In this document: piece after piece, positions 29,254 to 39,800 of the stretch
Position numbering within the stretch: position 1 is the first letter of the stretch
Layout of the letters: each line of letters starts with the position of its first letter
Assembly: GCA_024226455.1 (NCBI GenBank)
Contig: JAAELR010000031.1
Coordinates: 1 to 64,000 of the forward strand
DNA: 64,000 nucleotides
From: Paracoccaceae bacterium
GTDB lineage: Bacteria > Pseudomonadota > Alphaproteobacteria > Rhodobacterales > Rhodobacteraceae
Direction: 5' to 3'
Translations under genes and position numbers: made by a program
Notes under the pieces: generated by a model
Told to the model about the DNA's origin: nothing
Seen by the model: only the letters and a program-made list of their open reading frames with translations
The model's database searches: none

Positions 29254-30030
29254 CTACCGCCCCTCGTAGTGCGGTGGGCGCTTTTCAAGGAAGGCCAGAA
29301 CGCCTTCCTTGAAGTCCCGCGTCTTGCCGCACTCGCCCTGCAATCGCGCCTCCAGCGTCAGCTGATCGTCTAGCGAATTGCCAAAGCTTTGCCGCAACGC
29401 CTGCTTGGCATTGGCATAGGCGACGGTGGGACCGGCGGCCAGTTTCGCGGCCCGGGCCTGCCAGTGCTCTGCAAAGCCGTCATCGGGCACCGCCTCCCAG
29501 ATCATGCCCCAGTCAGCGGCCTGGGCGGCACTGATCGGCTCGGCAAATAGCGCCGCCCCCATCGCCTTGGCAAAGCCCATCGATCTGGGCAGCCAGTAGG
29601 TGCCTCCGGCATCCGGGATCAGGCCAATGCGGGCAAAGGCCTGCAGGAACACCGCGCATTCGGCCGCGATCACCACGTCGGCCGCCAGCGCGATATTGGC
29701 CCCCGCCCCGGCCGCCGCCCCGTTCACCGCAGAGATCGTCGGCACCGGGCAGTCATAGATCGCCTTCAGCAATGGCTCGTATTCGTCGCGCAGCGTGCGC
29801 TCCAGATCGACCTGCGCGGCCGTGGCCCGATCGCCCAGATCCTGGCCCGAGCAAAATGCCCGCCCGGCGCCGGTCAGCACCAATGCGCGGGCCTCGTGTG
29901 GCGCCTCGCGCACCGCGTGCAGCAGTTCGGCCCGCATCTGCGCGTTCATCGCATTCATCACGTCGGGCCGGTTCAGCGTGATCACGGCAACGCCGTCGCG
30001 GTGCTCAATGCGGATGGTCTGGTAGTCCAT
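29254..30030 (-). CDS. Enoyl-CoA hydratase/isomerase, PaaG-like
   Basis: The 258-residue crotonase-fold protein has the oxyanion-hole segments AFCSGQDLGDRA and NGAAAGAGANIALAADVVIAA and ends KRPPHYEGR. FCSGQDLGDR closely resembles PaaG, the ring-epoxide isomerase of phenylacetate degradation, but no other paa gene is nearby, so a general enoyl-CoA role is equally possible. ATG 30030 has GGAGACC upstream; the longer frame to 30201 has no support. It is the last gene of the minus-strand ccm run, 32 bases after ccmH. Confidence 0.85.
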   Translation of the reverse strand: MDYQTIRIEHRDGVAVITLNRPDVMNAMNAQMRAELLHAVREAPHEARALVLTGAGRAFCSGQDLGDRATAAQVDLERTLRDEYEPLLKAIYDCPVPTISAVNGAAAGAGANIALAADVVIAAECAVFLQAFARIGLIPDAGGTYWLPRSMGFAKAMGAALFAEPISAAQAADWGMIWEAVPDDGFAEHWQARAAKLAAGPTVAYANAKQALRQSFGNSLDDQLTLEARLQGECGKTRDFKEGVLAFLEKRPPHYEGR

Positions 30031-30062
30031 TGACAGGTCTCCATTACGGCGCTGCGGCCGGG

Positions 30063-30509
30063 TCAGTCTTTCATTATCTCGCGCAGGCGCGCCTCTTCGG
30101 CCTTGGTCAGCCCCGCCGCGGCCTCGGTCCGCGACCGGCGGCGCAGATACAGGGCCGAAAGCCCAAGCGCCAGCACCAGCATCACCGGGCCGGCAACCCA
30201 CAGCACCAGGTTGCCGCCGGTGGTGGTAGGCTTCAGCAGCACGTATTCGCCGTAGCGGTCGACGATAAAGTCTATCGCCGCGGCGTCATCGTCGCCCGCC
30301 ACCAGCCGCTCGCGCACCAACAGCCGCAGGTCCCGGGCCAGCCCGGCATTCGAATCGTCAATCGACTCATTGCGGCACACCAGACAGCGCAGCCCCTTGG
30401 AAAGCTCACGCGCGCGCGCCTCAAGCACGGGATCGTCGAGAACTTCGTCGGGCTGAACCGCCAGCACCGGCCCGGCCAGCAGGCAGAGGATCAGGATCAG
30501 CCTTCTCAT
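30063..30509 (-). CDS. ccmH: Cytochrome c-type biogenesis protein CcmH
   Basis: The 148-residue thiol-redox protein has a signal peptide (residues 1-18), the LRCLVCRNESIDDSNA motif with Cys42 and Cys45, a membrane helix at about 102-123 and a cytoplasmic tail. It keeps apocytochrome c CXXCH thiols reduced for heme attachment by CcmF. Its ATG overlaps the ccmF stop by four bases (ATGA). Confidence 0.94.
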   Translation of the reverse strand: MRRLILILCLLAGPVLAVQPDEVLDDPVLEARARELSKGLRCLVCRNESIDDSNAGLARDLRLLVRERLVAGDDDAAAIDFIVDRYGEYVLLKPTTTGGNLVLWVAGPVMLVLALGLSALYLRRRSRTEAAAGLTKAEEARLREIMKD

Positions 30510-32482
30510 TCCGCCACCACCGCGCCTGCGGGCGCCGGTTTACGGGCCCCGGCGGCCACCCGGAACCGTCGGTCCGACAGGCTGAGACAGCCGCCCAGCG
30601 CCATGATGATGGACCCGGCCCAGATCCAGTTCGCCAGGGGCTTGATGAAGGTGCGCACCGCCCAGCCGCCATCGGCCTGGGCATCACCGATCACCAGATA
30701 GACGTCACGGAAAAAGCCATTGTCGATGGCCGCCTCGGTGGTCGGCATCTGGGTCACCGGATAGCTGCGTTTCTCGGGGTAGAGCCGCGATACCTCGCGC
30801 CCGTTGCGGATCACCGACATGTCGGCGCGGATGGCGCTGTAGTTGGGGCCCTCGGCCCGGGTCACGTCATTCAGCGCGATCTCGTAGGAGCCGACGACAA
30901 AGCTCTCGCCAACCTTCGCCACCCGGATATCCTCTGCCTCCCAGGCCATCAGCCCGGCGATACCGAACATGGTGATGCCCAGCCCGGAATGCGCCACCGC
31001 CTTGCCCCAGTCGGCCCGCGGCAGGGTGCCAAGCCGCCTGATCCGGCGGGCCAGACCTCCGCGCCCGGTGCGCAGGGCAATGTCGGTCAGGGCACCGCCC
31101 ACCAGCCAGACCGCCAGCGCCAGCCCCACCGGCCCCAGCGCCGAGCGCCCGGTCTGCATGGCATAGGCCAGCGCTCCAGCTGCAACCGCCAGCGCCAGCA
31201 CACCCCAGAGATTGCGCATCGCACGTCCGATCCGGGCCCGCTTCCACGGCAGTATTGCGCCGATGGGCAGAATAACCGCCAACGCCACGAAGAAGGGCGT
31301 GAAGGCGGCGTTGAAATAGGGGGCGCCGACCGAAAGCTTTCGGCCCATGAATATCTCGGCCAGAAGCGGCCAGAGCGTGCCGATGAAGACCACGAAACAG
31401 GCCACCGCCAGCAGGATGTTGTTGAGAACCAGCGCGCTTTCGCGGCTGACCATGCCAAAGACGCCCTTGGCCTCCATCGCACCGGCACGCGCCGCATAAA
31501 GCGTCAGCGCGCCGCCCATGAAGATGGCCAGTATGATCAGGATGAAGACGCCGCGTTCGGGGTCGTTGGCAAAGGCATGCACGCTGGTGATGATGCCGGA
31601 ACGCACGATGAAAGTACCCATCAGCGAGAACCCGAAGGCCAGGATCGCCAGCAGGATGGTCCAGCTTTTCAGCGCCTCGCGTTTTTCCACCACGATGGCG
31701 CTGTGCAGCAGTGCCGCGGCGATCAGCCAGGGCATGAAGCTGGCGTTTTCCACCGGATCCCAGAACCAAAAGCCGCCCCAGCCAAGCTCATAGTAGGCCC
31801 ACCAGGATCCCAGAGCGATGCCGATGGTCAAGAACAGCCAGGCGGCAAGCGTCCAGGGCCGCACCCAGCGGCCCCATGCGGCGTCGACCCGGCCCTCGAT
31901 CAGGGCGGCGACGGCGAAGGAAAACGCCATCGATAGCCCGACATAGCCGAGATATAGAAACGGCGGATGGAAGGCCAACCCCGGGTCCTGCAAAAGCGGG
32001 TTCAGGTCGTTGCCGTTCAACGGCGGGAAGGCCAGGCGCAAGAACGGGTTCGAGGTAAACAGGATAAAGCCCAGAAACGCGACCGCGACGGCCGATTGCA
32101 CCGCCAGCACCCGGGCGCGCAGTGTTGGCGGCAGCCCGTTGCCGAACCAGGCCGCACAGGCGCCGAACAGCGTCAGGCTGAGCACCCAGAGCAGCATGGA
32201 CCCCTCGTGATTGCCCCAGACGCCTGAGATCTTGTAGAGCATCGGCTTGTCGGTGTGAGAGTTCATCACCACCAGCCGCAGCGAGAAATCCGAAACCACA
32301 AAAGCGTATGTCAGGGCGGCGAAGGCGCCCAGTGTCAGCAGGAACTGGGCACTGGCGGCGGGGGCCGCCAGTGCCATCCAGCCGGGCCAGCCCTTGTGGG
32401 CGCCGATCAGCGGGACAATCGCCTGCACGATGGCGACGACGAAGGCTAGGATTAGGGCGAAGTGGCCAAGCTCTGTGATCAT
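30506..32482 (-). CDS. ccmF: Heme lyase CcmF (cytochrome c maturation)
   Basis: The 658-residue polytopic membrane protein ligates heme to apocytochrome c in the periplasm. The tryptophan-rich WWD domain is clear (WGGFWFWDPVENASFMPWL), with conserved His residues nearby and the early VWGNHEGSMLLWV. A large periplasmic loop follows the last helices. MITELGHFALILA fixes the start at 32482; an ATG at 32494 is possible. It is followed by ccmH with overlap. Confidence 0.95.
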   Translation of the reverse strand: MITELGHFALILAFVVAIVQAIVPLIGAHKGWPGWMALAAPAASAQFLLTLGAFAALTYAFVVSDFSLRLVVMNSHTDKPMLYKISGVWGNHEGSMLLWVLSLTLFGACAAWFGNGLPPTLRARVLAVQSAVAVAFLGFILFTSNPFLRLAFPPLNGNDLNPLLQDPGLAFHPPFLYLGYVGLSMAFSFAVAALIEGRVDAAWGRWVRPWTLAAWLFLTIGIALGSWWAYYELGWGGFWFWDPVENASFMPWLIAAALLHSAIVVEKREALKSWTILLAILAFGFSLMGTFIVRSGIITSVHAFANDPERGVFILIILAIFMGGALTLYAARAGAMEAKGVFGMVSRESALVLNNILLAVACFVVFIGTLWPLLAEIFMGRKLSVGAPYFNAAFTPFFVALAVILPIGAILPWKRARIGRAMRNLWGVLALAVAAGALAYAMQTGRSALGPVGLALAVWLVGGALTDIALRTGRGGLARRIRRLGTLPRADWGKAVAHSGLGITMFGIAGLMAWEAEDIRVAKVGESFVVGSYEIALNDVTRAEGPNYSAIRADMSVIRNGREVSRLYPEKRSYPVTQMPTTEAAIDNGFFRDVYLVIGDAQADGGWAVRTFIKPLANWIWAGSIIMALGGCLSLSDRRFRVAAGARKPAPAGAVVAE

Positions 32483-32596
32483 GCGGCGGATCATAGGGCG
32501 CCCCGACCCGGTGGCAATGCCCTGCGAGCACCGGTCGCGCGCATTTGAGGCGACCGCTCGTCGCGCCCCCCCCGTGCGCCCGTTTGGGCGACGGTA

Positions 32597-32627
32597 GCGA
32601 AAAGGCCCCGCAAGGGGCCGATGAGCG
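32597..32627 (-). repeat. 31-bp palindromic repeat (copy 4)
   Basis: On the minus strand this unit starts CGCTCATCGG, has a GGCCCC-TTG-CGGGGCC core stem and ends TTTTCGC, exactly 31 bases. It lies between the XhlA-like gene and ccmF. A partial relative (CGCTCGTCGCG) occurs at about 32554. Confidence 0.75.
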
Positions 32628-32748
32628 GCCCGGCAAACGCTAAAGAGAGTTTTGCACGCAAATGTCCCCTGCGCGCCGTTTGCGACTGAAAACGCGCGCC
32701 CCCGGGGATACCCGCTGAGCTCCTGAACCCGGCGGCGCGCAACACGTT

Positions 32749-32955
32749 TCACAGCAGCGAAAACCCGCCTTTCAGCGCATAGGCCATGGCACCGGTCACA
32801 AAGCCGCCGATCATCAGGCGCACCAGCCATTTCAGGGTTTCTTCTATACTGCCCAGACGGCCCTCGACATTGGAGCGATGCACCTCGTCGACGGCACTTC
32901 TCAACTCCAGGCTCTGCAGCCGCTTCTCGATCATCCGGCGCCAGTCATCGTTCAT
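32749..32955 (-). CDS. Small XhlA-like membrane protein of the lysis cassette
   Basis: The 68-residue protein has a charged helical N-terminus (residues 1-43, coiled-coil-like) and one membrane helix (about 44-62, VRLMIGGFVTGAMAYALKGG). This layout matches phage XhlA-type accessory lysis proteins, which act with a holin and an endolysin. Its start overlaps the end of the holin gene by 11 bases, so it is coupled to it. The family call rests on topology and context rather than on a strong motif. Confidence 0.6.
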   Translation of the reverse strand: MNDDWRRMIEKRLQSLELRSAVDEVHRSNVEGRLGSIEETLKWLVRLMIGGFVTGAMAYALKGGFSLL

Positions 32956-33502
32956 GCGCGTCCCTCCAGTCGGTCAGCGCCGGGTTTTCGCCCGAGCCAT
33001 AATCGGCCTCTGCCCCGGGCGCCTGCCCGGCGCCGGCGGTCAGCGCCTGCAGCGCCCCAATGTTGCGCGTCACTTCCGGCGCCCGCGCCATGGTGGCCGC
33101 AATCGATTGCTGAAAGTCCTGTCCCTTGGCCTGATGCCGGGCCCCGAAATAGAAACTGACGATGGCGCCCAGCAACCACCAGAGCGGCTCCGGCACCAGC
33201 GCAATTCCCTGCATCCGGCTGGCAAACCAGATCGGATCGGTCATCGCCGCCACCATCAGGCCCAGCACGCCCAGCGCCATGGCCGGGCGCGGCACCCGGT
33301 TCAGCCCGTCGATGAACCGGTCGAACCAGCCTTTGCGGGGATGGGCGAATTCCGCCGCGAATTGTTGCAACGTGGCGGTCTGCAGGTCATGCGACCGCAC
33401 CGCGCCGGCCTCGGCGTTTTCGCGGAATATCTCTGCGGTCTCCTTGACCACGTTTCGGCTGCCGCCAAAAAGCGTGCCAAAGATCAGATCGATCACCCCC
33501 AT
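32945..33502 (-). CDS. Holin of the GTA/phage 3-TM type
   Basis: The 185-residue protein begins GVIDLIFGTLFGGSRNVVKETAEIF, then has FAAEFAHPRKGWFDRFIDGLNRVPRP and two to three membrane helices between about 72 and 125. This is the holin family found beside N-acetylmuramidases in Rhodobacteraceae, including the holin that releases gene transfer agent particles in Rhodobacter capsulatus. It overlaps the endolysin by 10 bases upstream and the XhlA-like gene downstream. Confidence 0.85.
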   Translation of the reverse strand: MGVIDLIFGTLFGGSRNVVKETAEIFRENAEAGAVRSHDLQTATLQQFAAEFAHPRKGWFDRFIDGLNRVPRPAMALGVLGLMVAAMTDPIWFASRMQGIALVPEPLWWLLGAIVSFYFGARHQAKGQDFQQSIAATMARAPEVTRNIGALQALTAGAGQAPGAEADYGSGENPALTDWRDAHER

Positions 33503-34104
33503 GCCGCTACCCTCCGTTTGTGTTCGGCATCGGTCAGGCGGTAGCGGGGCGAGATGAACTCTTCGGCGCGGATGATCCAGCCGCCCTTGCCGCCGTCGCG
33601 GCGGCGGGCGTACTTGCGGCTGGCCGGACGCCGGTCGGCCAGCGCGTAATAGTAGTTCCGCCGGGCGATGCCGTACGCATCGCCCAGATGCCCCGGCGCA
33701 CTACCAAAAGCGATCTCTGCCGCCTCGACGGTCTGGGGACCGATACCGCCATCGACCGAAATACGCTGGCCCATGTCGTTCAGCAATCGCTGCAGGATCT
33801 TCACCGCATGGGCGCCAGAGTTCACGTACATGTCAAAGACGCTGGCCTGCAGCGGCCTGGGCAACTGGCCGATACCCGGGCGGTGAAAATAGTGTTTGAC
33901 GAATATCTCGCGCGCCTGCGCCTTGGTAAGGCGCCGGACATCTTCGGGAGTGATCCGCCCGTCACCGTCCAGATCCATGCCAAGCCGGGCCAGTGTTCCG
34001 ATGGTGACACCGAAATTGGTGGCGCCGCCCGGATCGTCGGGGTCGTTCACATAACCGCCTTCGCGGGCAACGATCTCTTCTGCAATTGCTTCAACAGATC
34101 TCAT
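33493..34104 (-). CDS. Holin-associated N-acetylmuramidase (GH108 endolysin) with EF-hand
   Basis: The 203-residue endolysin starts with the GH108 signature VAREGGYVNDPDDPGGATNFGVT, where Glu15 is the likely catalytic acid, followed by a peptidoglycan-binding-like half (DGGIGPQTVEAAEIA). Residues 44-55 (DLDGDGRITPED) form a textbook EF-hand calcium loop inserted between the two. There is no signal peptide, so export must depend on the holin. ATG 34104 has GAGG 11 bases upstream; an earlier ATG at 34113 is too close to it. It is first in the three-gene cassette. Confidence 0.87.
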   Translation of the reverse strand: MRSVEAIAEEIVAREGGYVNDPDDPGGATNFGVTIGTLARLGMDLDGDGRITPEDVRRLTKAQAREIFVKHYFHRPGIGQLPRPLQASVFDMYVNSGAHAVKILQRLLNDMGQRISVDGGIGPQTVEAAEIAFGSAPGHLGDAYGIARRNYYYALADRRPASRKYARRRDGGKGGWIIRAEEFISPRYRLTDAEHKRRVAAWG

Positions 34105-34156
34105 TTTGCTCATGCCTCATTTGCTCGGAAACGGGCGCGAGTCTGTTACAGATCAG

Positions 34157-34615
34157 TTAATTTTCCGAAACCTCACCGTTCGGGTCCTGGTAGACGCCCT
34201 GTTCCTTCAGCGCGTCGACCACTTCTCTGGGCATGTAGGTCTCGTCATGTTTGGCAAGGATTTCCGTGGCTTGGAAGGTGCCGTTGACGTAAGTTCCGGT
34301 GCCGATCATGCCCTGACCCTCTTCGAAAAGATCCGGTAAAACGCCGGTATAGGCAACGGGCACCGAGGCACCCCCATCGGTGACGGAAAAGGTCACCGTC
34401 TCGCCCTGACCGCGAACCATAGTGCCACTCTCGACCAGCCCGCCCATGCGGAACACCTCCGTCGGCTTCGGCGGTTCCTCGGCCACCTGACTGGGTGAGC
34501 GGAAAAAGTTGATCCCGTCGCGCATGGCGTAGCCGATCAACCCGGTGGCCAGCACCAGTGCCACTGCGGCCACCAGCACAACCTGGATACGGCGCCGTTT
34601 CTTCAGACCCTTCAT
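34157..34615 (-). CDS. ccmE: Cytochrome c maturation heme chaperone CcmE
   Basis: The 152-residue protein has an N-terminal membrane anchor (about residues 11-31) and a periplasmic OB-fold domain that carries heme to CcmF. Heme is attached covalently to His123 in HDETYMP, with the supporting Tyr127. FRMGGLVESGTM is also typical. It lies between argC and the lysis cassette, about 1.7 kb upstream of ccmF. Confidence 0.94.
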   Translation of the reverse strand: MKGLKKRRRIQVVLVAAVALVLATGLIGYAMRDGINFFRSPSQVAEEPPKPTEVFRMGGLVESGTMVRGQGETVTFSVTDGGASVPVAYTGVLPDLFEEGQGMIGTGTYVNGTFQATEILAKHDETYMPREVVDALKEQGVYQDPNGEVSEN

Positions 34616-34696
34616 CGCACTCCCTCCGGCAAGCCGGGCGATCTGGCACGACCGCCCCGGACCCGTCTTTGACTTTGGTCAAATAGGCATGATCCG

Positions 34697-35725
34697 TCAG
34701 GGATACAAAGGCGCCAGCATAAGCCCGGCGGTTTCCGGCTCTGCCAGCATCAGATTGGCGTTCTGCACCGCCTGCCCGCTGGAGCCCTTGGTCAGATTGT
34801 CCAGCGTCGCGATCACCGTCGCCCGGCCCGGCCTGCGGTCACCCACCACGCCGACATGCACGAAGTTGGAACCACGCACGTCCTTCATCGCCGGGGCCTG
34901 GCCCAAGGGCAGCACCTGCACGAAAGGCTCATCGGCGTAGGCCGCGACGAAGGTGTCGTGGATCGCCTGCGCCTCGCCGCGCAGATAGGCGGAAATCAGG
35001 ATGCCCCGCGTCGCCGCAATCAGGTGCGGTGTGAATATGATCTCGACCGGCCGCCCGGCAATGGCGCCGAACTCCTGATCGAACTCGCCCAGATGCCGGT
35101 GGGTACTGCCCAGACTGTAGCCCTTCACGTTCTCGAACATCTCCGAAAACAAAAGGTGTTCCTTCAGCGACCGCCCTGCCCCCGAGGCACCCGCCTTCAG
35201 GTCGACAATGATCTCATCAAGGTCGATAACGCCGGCGGCGATCAAAGGCCGCAGCGCGAATTGCCCGGTGGCGGCGTTGCAGCCGGTACCGGCCACCAGC
35301 CGCGCGCCCCTGATCTGATCGCGGTAGAACTCTGTCAGGCCATAAACGGCCTGCCCCTGCACTCCGACCGCCTGATGCGGCTGACCGTACCATTTCTCAT
35401 AGTCCGCCGGGTCGCGCAGCCGGAAATCCGCCGAGAGATCGACGATCTTCACATGCTCCGGGATCGACGGGATGATCTGCTGGCTGGCCACATGCGGCAG
35501 GGCGCAGAAACAAAGGTCGATACCGGTGAAATCGATCTCGTCGATCTTTACCAGCTCGGGCAGATCAAGATGCCGCAGATGCGGGAAAACCTGCCGCATC
35601 TGCATCCCCGCCTTGCGGTCGGCGGAAAGTGCTGCAACCTCGAAGGTGGGGTGGGTGGCGATCAGCCGGACAAGCTCGGCGCCGGTATAACCGGAGGCGC
35701 CCAGAATGGCGATTTGGTGGGTCAT
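34697..35725 (-). CDS. argC: N-acetyl-gamma-glutamyl-phosphate reductase
   Basis: The 342-residue NADPH enzyme performs the third step of arginine synthesis. The nucleotide-binding [16 protein letters not shown], the catalytic Cys149 in [15 protein letters not shown] and the [11 protein letters not shown] segment are present. [15 protein letters not shown] sets the start at 35725; the open frame extends 54 bases further without support. It follows murI on the same strand. Confidence 0.95.
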   Translation of the reverse strand: MTHQIAILGASGYTGAELVRLIATHPTFEVAALSADRKAGMQMRQVFPHLRHLDLPELVKIDEIDFTGIDLCFCALPHVASQQIIPSIPEHVKIVDLSADFRLRDPADYEKWYGQPHQAVGVQGQAVYGLTEFYRDQIRGARLVAGTGCNAATGQFALRPLIAAGVIDLDEIIVDLKAGASGAGRSLKEHLLFSEMFENVKGYSLGSTHRHLGEFDQEFGAIAGRPVEIIFTPHLIAATRGILISAYLRGEAQAIHDTFVAAYADEPFVQVLPLGQAPAMKDVRGSNFVHVGVVGDRRPGRATVIATLDNLTKGSSGQAVQNANLMLAEPETAGLMLAPLYP

Positions 35726-35779
35726 GGAGAACCGTCCTTGATAGTCAGATAGCGATGTAGCGGGTGCCTTAGGGCACAA

Positions 35780-36592
35780 TCAGGCAGCGACGAATTCGAT
35801 CTTTCGTCGCAGGAACCGCGTGGCCTGGTCGCTGACCCGCGCCGCATTGCCGGTGGTGAGGAACATCGACTGTTTGCCTGATCCGTACATTTTCGAGTGG
35901 CGCTGCAAATAATCGCAAAGGCTCGCCGCCACAAGCTTTGGCTGCGAATAGACCATCACGTCAGCGCCCAGTGCCTGCTGGAAGATGTCCAGCATCAGCG
36001 GATAATGGGTGCAGCCCAGAACAGCCGCTTGGGGGTCCGGCATCTTGCGCTTCAACGCCTCCACATGGCTGCGCACCAGCGCCTCTGCCAGCTCCAGATC
36101 GCCATCTTCGATGGCGTCCACCACACCGCCGCAGGCCTGAGCTTCGACGTCTACCCCTATGGCCCGAAACGCCAATTCGCGCTGAAAGGCACGGCTGCGC
36201 ACGGTGGCGGGGGTGGCGAACAGCGCCACATGCTTGACCTCGACCTCGCGGGGCGGGCTGTTGTCGCCCCATTGCCGTTCGGTCAGCGCCTCGATCATCG
36301 GCACAAAGACACCCAAAACGCGCTTGTCGCGCGGCACCCAGCTCTCTTGCATGCGGCGCAGCGCCGCCGCGCTTGCCGTGTTGCAGGCCAGTATCACCAA
36401 ATCGCAGCCCGCATCGAACAGCCGGCCCGTGCCCTTCACGGTCAGATCAAAGATATCGTCGGCATCGCGCACGCCGTAGGGATTATGCGCGTGATCCGCA
36501 TAGTAGACCAGCGGCAGTTCGGGCAGCGAACGCGCCACCTCGTCCAGCACGGTCAGCCCGCCCAGCCCGCTATCGAAAATGCCTACGGCCAT
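35780..36592 (-). CDS. murI: Glutamate racemase
   Basis: The 270-residue cofactor-independent racemase makes D-glutamate for peptidoglycan. The [12 protein letters not shown] start and two catalytic cysteines, Cys70 in LACNTAS and Cys194 in GCTHYPL, are present. The 285-base gap upstream contains no convincing gene and must hold its promoter. It heads the minus-strand murI-argC-ccmE run. Confidence 0.95.
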   Translation of the reverse strand: MAVGIFDSGLGGLTVLDEVARSLPELPLVYYADHAHNPYGVRDADDIFDLTVKGTGRLFDAGCDLVILACNTASAAALRRMQESWVPRDKRVLGVFVPMIEALTERQWGDNSPPREVEVKHVALFATPATVRSRAFQRELAFRAIGVDVEAQACGGVVDAIEDGDLELAEALVRSHVEALKRKMPDPQAAVLGCTHYPLMLDIFQQALGADVMVYSQPKLVAASLCDYLQRHSKMYGSGKQSMFLTTGNAARVSDQATRFLRRKIEFVAA

Positions 36593-36877
36593 TCAGCCCC
36601 GCCTCATGTCTTCCATCGCTCGTCAAACCCGAACCCCCGTGTTCGGCGGGCCCGAGCGGTCCCGGTGACAGGGCATAGGTCTGTTGGCCCAGGAATTCCA
36701 TCATCGATTTCGGGTCGTGACCATGGGCCGCAAGCCTTTGCCTGGTCGCCGGTCATGGCAGTCTTCCTGGCGGCGGTGGCCTGCCTGGTCGGGTCGAGCG
36801 TCGATTGATCCATTCCTGAGCAGGGCTCATTCATCTGACCGGAGACGACCCCGGGGGGACAACCGGTGCCGCCAGCC

Positions 36878-39800
36878 TTATTCTGCCGCAGCGGCGCGCC
36901 CGTCCTCCGGGGGCGCCAGCACGGCCAGCAATTCCTCGCGCCGTTTCGCGGCCCTGGCTTCGGCCTCTGCCTTGACCGGCCCAAAGCCGCGGATCAGCAG
37001 CGGCAGTTCGGCCAGTGCCACGGCTGCGGCCAGCCGGTCGCCCTGCAACTCGCCCAATTCCCTCATGTCGGCCTCGTATTGCCGGATCAACGCGCGCTCC
37101 ATCCTGCGCTCTGGCGAACGTCCAAACGGGTCGAGCGGCGTGCCGCGCAGACGTCTCAATCCCGCCAGCAGCCGGAACATGCGCCGCCATCCCGGCCCCA
37201 GGGAGCGCTTGACCGCCCGCCCACCGGGGGTCTTGCGGCTGACAAGCGGCGGCGCCATGTGCCAGGTCAGGCGCAGGTCGCCGTCGAACTCGGCCCGCGC
37301 CCGGGCCTCGGTCTGCAGCGATAGCCGCGCCACTTCGTATTCGTCCTTATAGGCCAATAGCTTGTGATAGCCCCTGGCCACCGCCTCGCGCATCACCGGA
37401 TCGGTGAACCGGTCGACCAACCCGCGATAGCGCCGCGCCAGCCGCCCAGACTGATACTCGGTCAGGTGCCCGGCCCGGAACGCGATCCGTTCCTCAAGCG
37501 TTTTCGACCGCTCAACCACATCCGGCGAGGCCACCCGGGCGGCCTCGCCGGGGTTCAGCGCCGCCCACCGGCCATACTCGAAAGCCTTCACGTTGCGCTC
37601 TACCGCCGTGCCATTCAACTCTATGGCGCGCACAATCGCGGCCCGGCTCAGCGGCACCAGCCCCCGCTGCCAGGCGGCGCCTAGGATCATCATGTTGGAA
37701 TAGATCGTGTCGCCCAGCAGCGCTCTGGCCAGATCCGACGTGTCCAGCATCGTCAGCCGGTCCTGTAGTCGCGCCTGAAGAGCGACATGCAACCTGTCTG
37801 CAGGAAAGGCAAATTCCGTGTCGCGGGTGAAGTCTCCGGTGACCGTTTCGTGGGCGTTGACTACGGCCCGCGCCTGGCCGGGCTTCAGCAGACCCAGAGT
37901 CTGCGCCCCGGCGCTGACCACCAGATCGCCGCCAATCAGCGCGTCGCATTCGCCGGTCGCCACCCGGATCGCGCTGATATCGCCGGGGTTCTCGGCCAGA
38001 CGGCAGTGGATATGCACCGCGCCACCCTTTTGCGCCAGCCCGGCCATCTCCATCATGCCGGCACCCTTGCCGTCCACATGCGCCGCCATCGCCATCACCG
38101 CGCCGATGGTCACCACGCCGGTGCCGCCAACCCCGGTGATCACCACGTTATGGGTGCCCACGATCCGCGGCAGGTTCGGCTCTGGCAGCTCGCCCACATC
38201 GACGCTGGCCGTCGCATCCTTGCGAACCCTGGCGCCCTCGACGGTGACGAAGCTGGGGCAGAAGCCGTCGACACAGCTGAAATCCTTGTTGCAACTCGAC
38301 TGGTCGATGGCCCGCTTGCGGCCCAGTTCGGTCTCGACCGGCACGATCGAGACGCAGTTCGACTGCACCCCGCAATCGCCGCAGCCCTCGCAGATATCGG
38401 TGTTGATGAAGACGCGCCTGTCGGGGTCGGCAAACAGGCCGCGCTTGCGCCGTCGGCGTTTCTCTGCGGCGCAGGTCTGCACAAAAAGTATCGCAGACAC
38501 GCCCTTGATGTTGCGAAATTTCTCCTGAACCGCGTTCATCTCGGCGCGACCATGCCGCGTCAATTCTCGTGGAAAGAGAGACAGGTCCAGCCCTTCCTTT
38601 TCGTCATGGACCAGCGCGATGTTTTGCACCCCCATCGCCACCAGTTCGCGGGCGATCCGGTCGGCGCTGAGCCCGCCATCGTTGGCCTGCCCCCCGGTCA
38701 TCGCCACTGCGTCGTTGTAGAGGATCTTGTAGGTGATATTGGTCCCGGCCATCAGGGCAAAGCGAATGGCCTGCACGCCAGAGTGATTGTAGGTGCCGTC
38801 GCCGATATTCTGAAACACGTGCTCGCGTTTGGAAAACGGCGCCTCGCCGACCCAGTTGGCGCCTTCGCCGCCCATATGGGTATAGCCGATGGTCTGCCGG
38901 TCCATCCACTGCACCATAAAGTGACAGCCGATCCCGGCATAGGCGCGCGCGCCCTCGGGCACCTTGGTAGAACTGTTATGCGGACAGCCCGAGCAGAAAT
39001 AGGGCAGCCGCGAGGCGATCTCTTCGGCATTGTCGGCTTTGCGTGCATCATCAAGAGCTTGCATTGCGTTCTTGACAGCGTCTGTGCCGCGCCCCTCTTC
39101 GATCAGGATGCCGCCCAGTTGCTCTGCTATGGTGATCGGGTCAAGGCAATAACGGGTCGGAAACAGTTCTACCTGGCGGCCATTTTCCCACTTGTCGCCC
39201 TTGTGCCAGCCATAAACCCGGCGGCCCTGGCGGTCGTCGAATATCGCCTCCTTGATCTGCACCTCGATCAGCTTGCGCTTTTCCTCTACCACCACGATCA
39301 GGTCGAGCCCCTCGGCCCATTCATGGAAACTGACCATGTCCAGCGGCCAGGTCTGGCCAACCTTGTAGGTGGTAAGCCCCAGCCGTTCCGCCTCGGCCGC
39401 GTCGATGCCCAGCAGCGACAGCGCATGTTCCAGGTCAAGCCAGTTCTTGCCAGCGGCGACGAAACCGATCCAGGCGCCCGGCGTGCCCCAGGCCCGACGG
39501 TCGATTTTGTTCGCCCTTGCAAAGGCTTCGGCGGCGAACCTCTTGTAATTGATCATCCGCGTTTCCTGCGCCACGCGGTCGAATTCCAGCCTGATGCCCA
39601 GCCCGCCCTCGGGCATCTCGAAATCCGGCTCGACAAAGGACATCCGGTCAACCCGCCCGTCGACGACGCTGGTGGCTTCGGCGGTGTCCTTCATCAGCTT
39701 CAGTCCGCACCAGACACCGGCAAAACGGCCCAACGCAAACCCGTAAAGCCCGTAGTCGAGGATCTCCTGCACGCCGGCAGGGCTGAGCACGGGCATATAG

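Noticed and set aside
36604..36877. Minus-strand open frame between the oxidoreductase gene and murI
   Set aside because: It overlaps the start of another gene's coding region, has no convincing ribosome binding site and unprotein-like composition.
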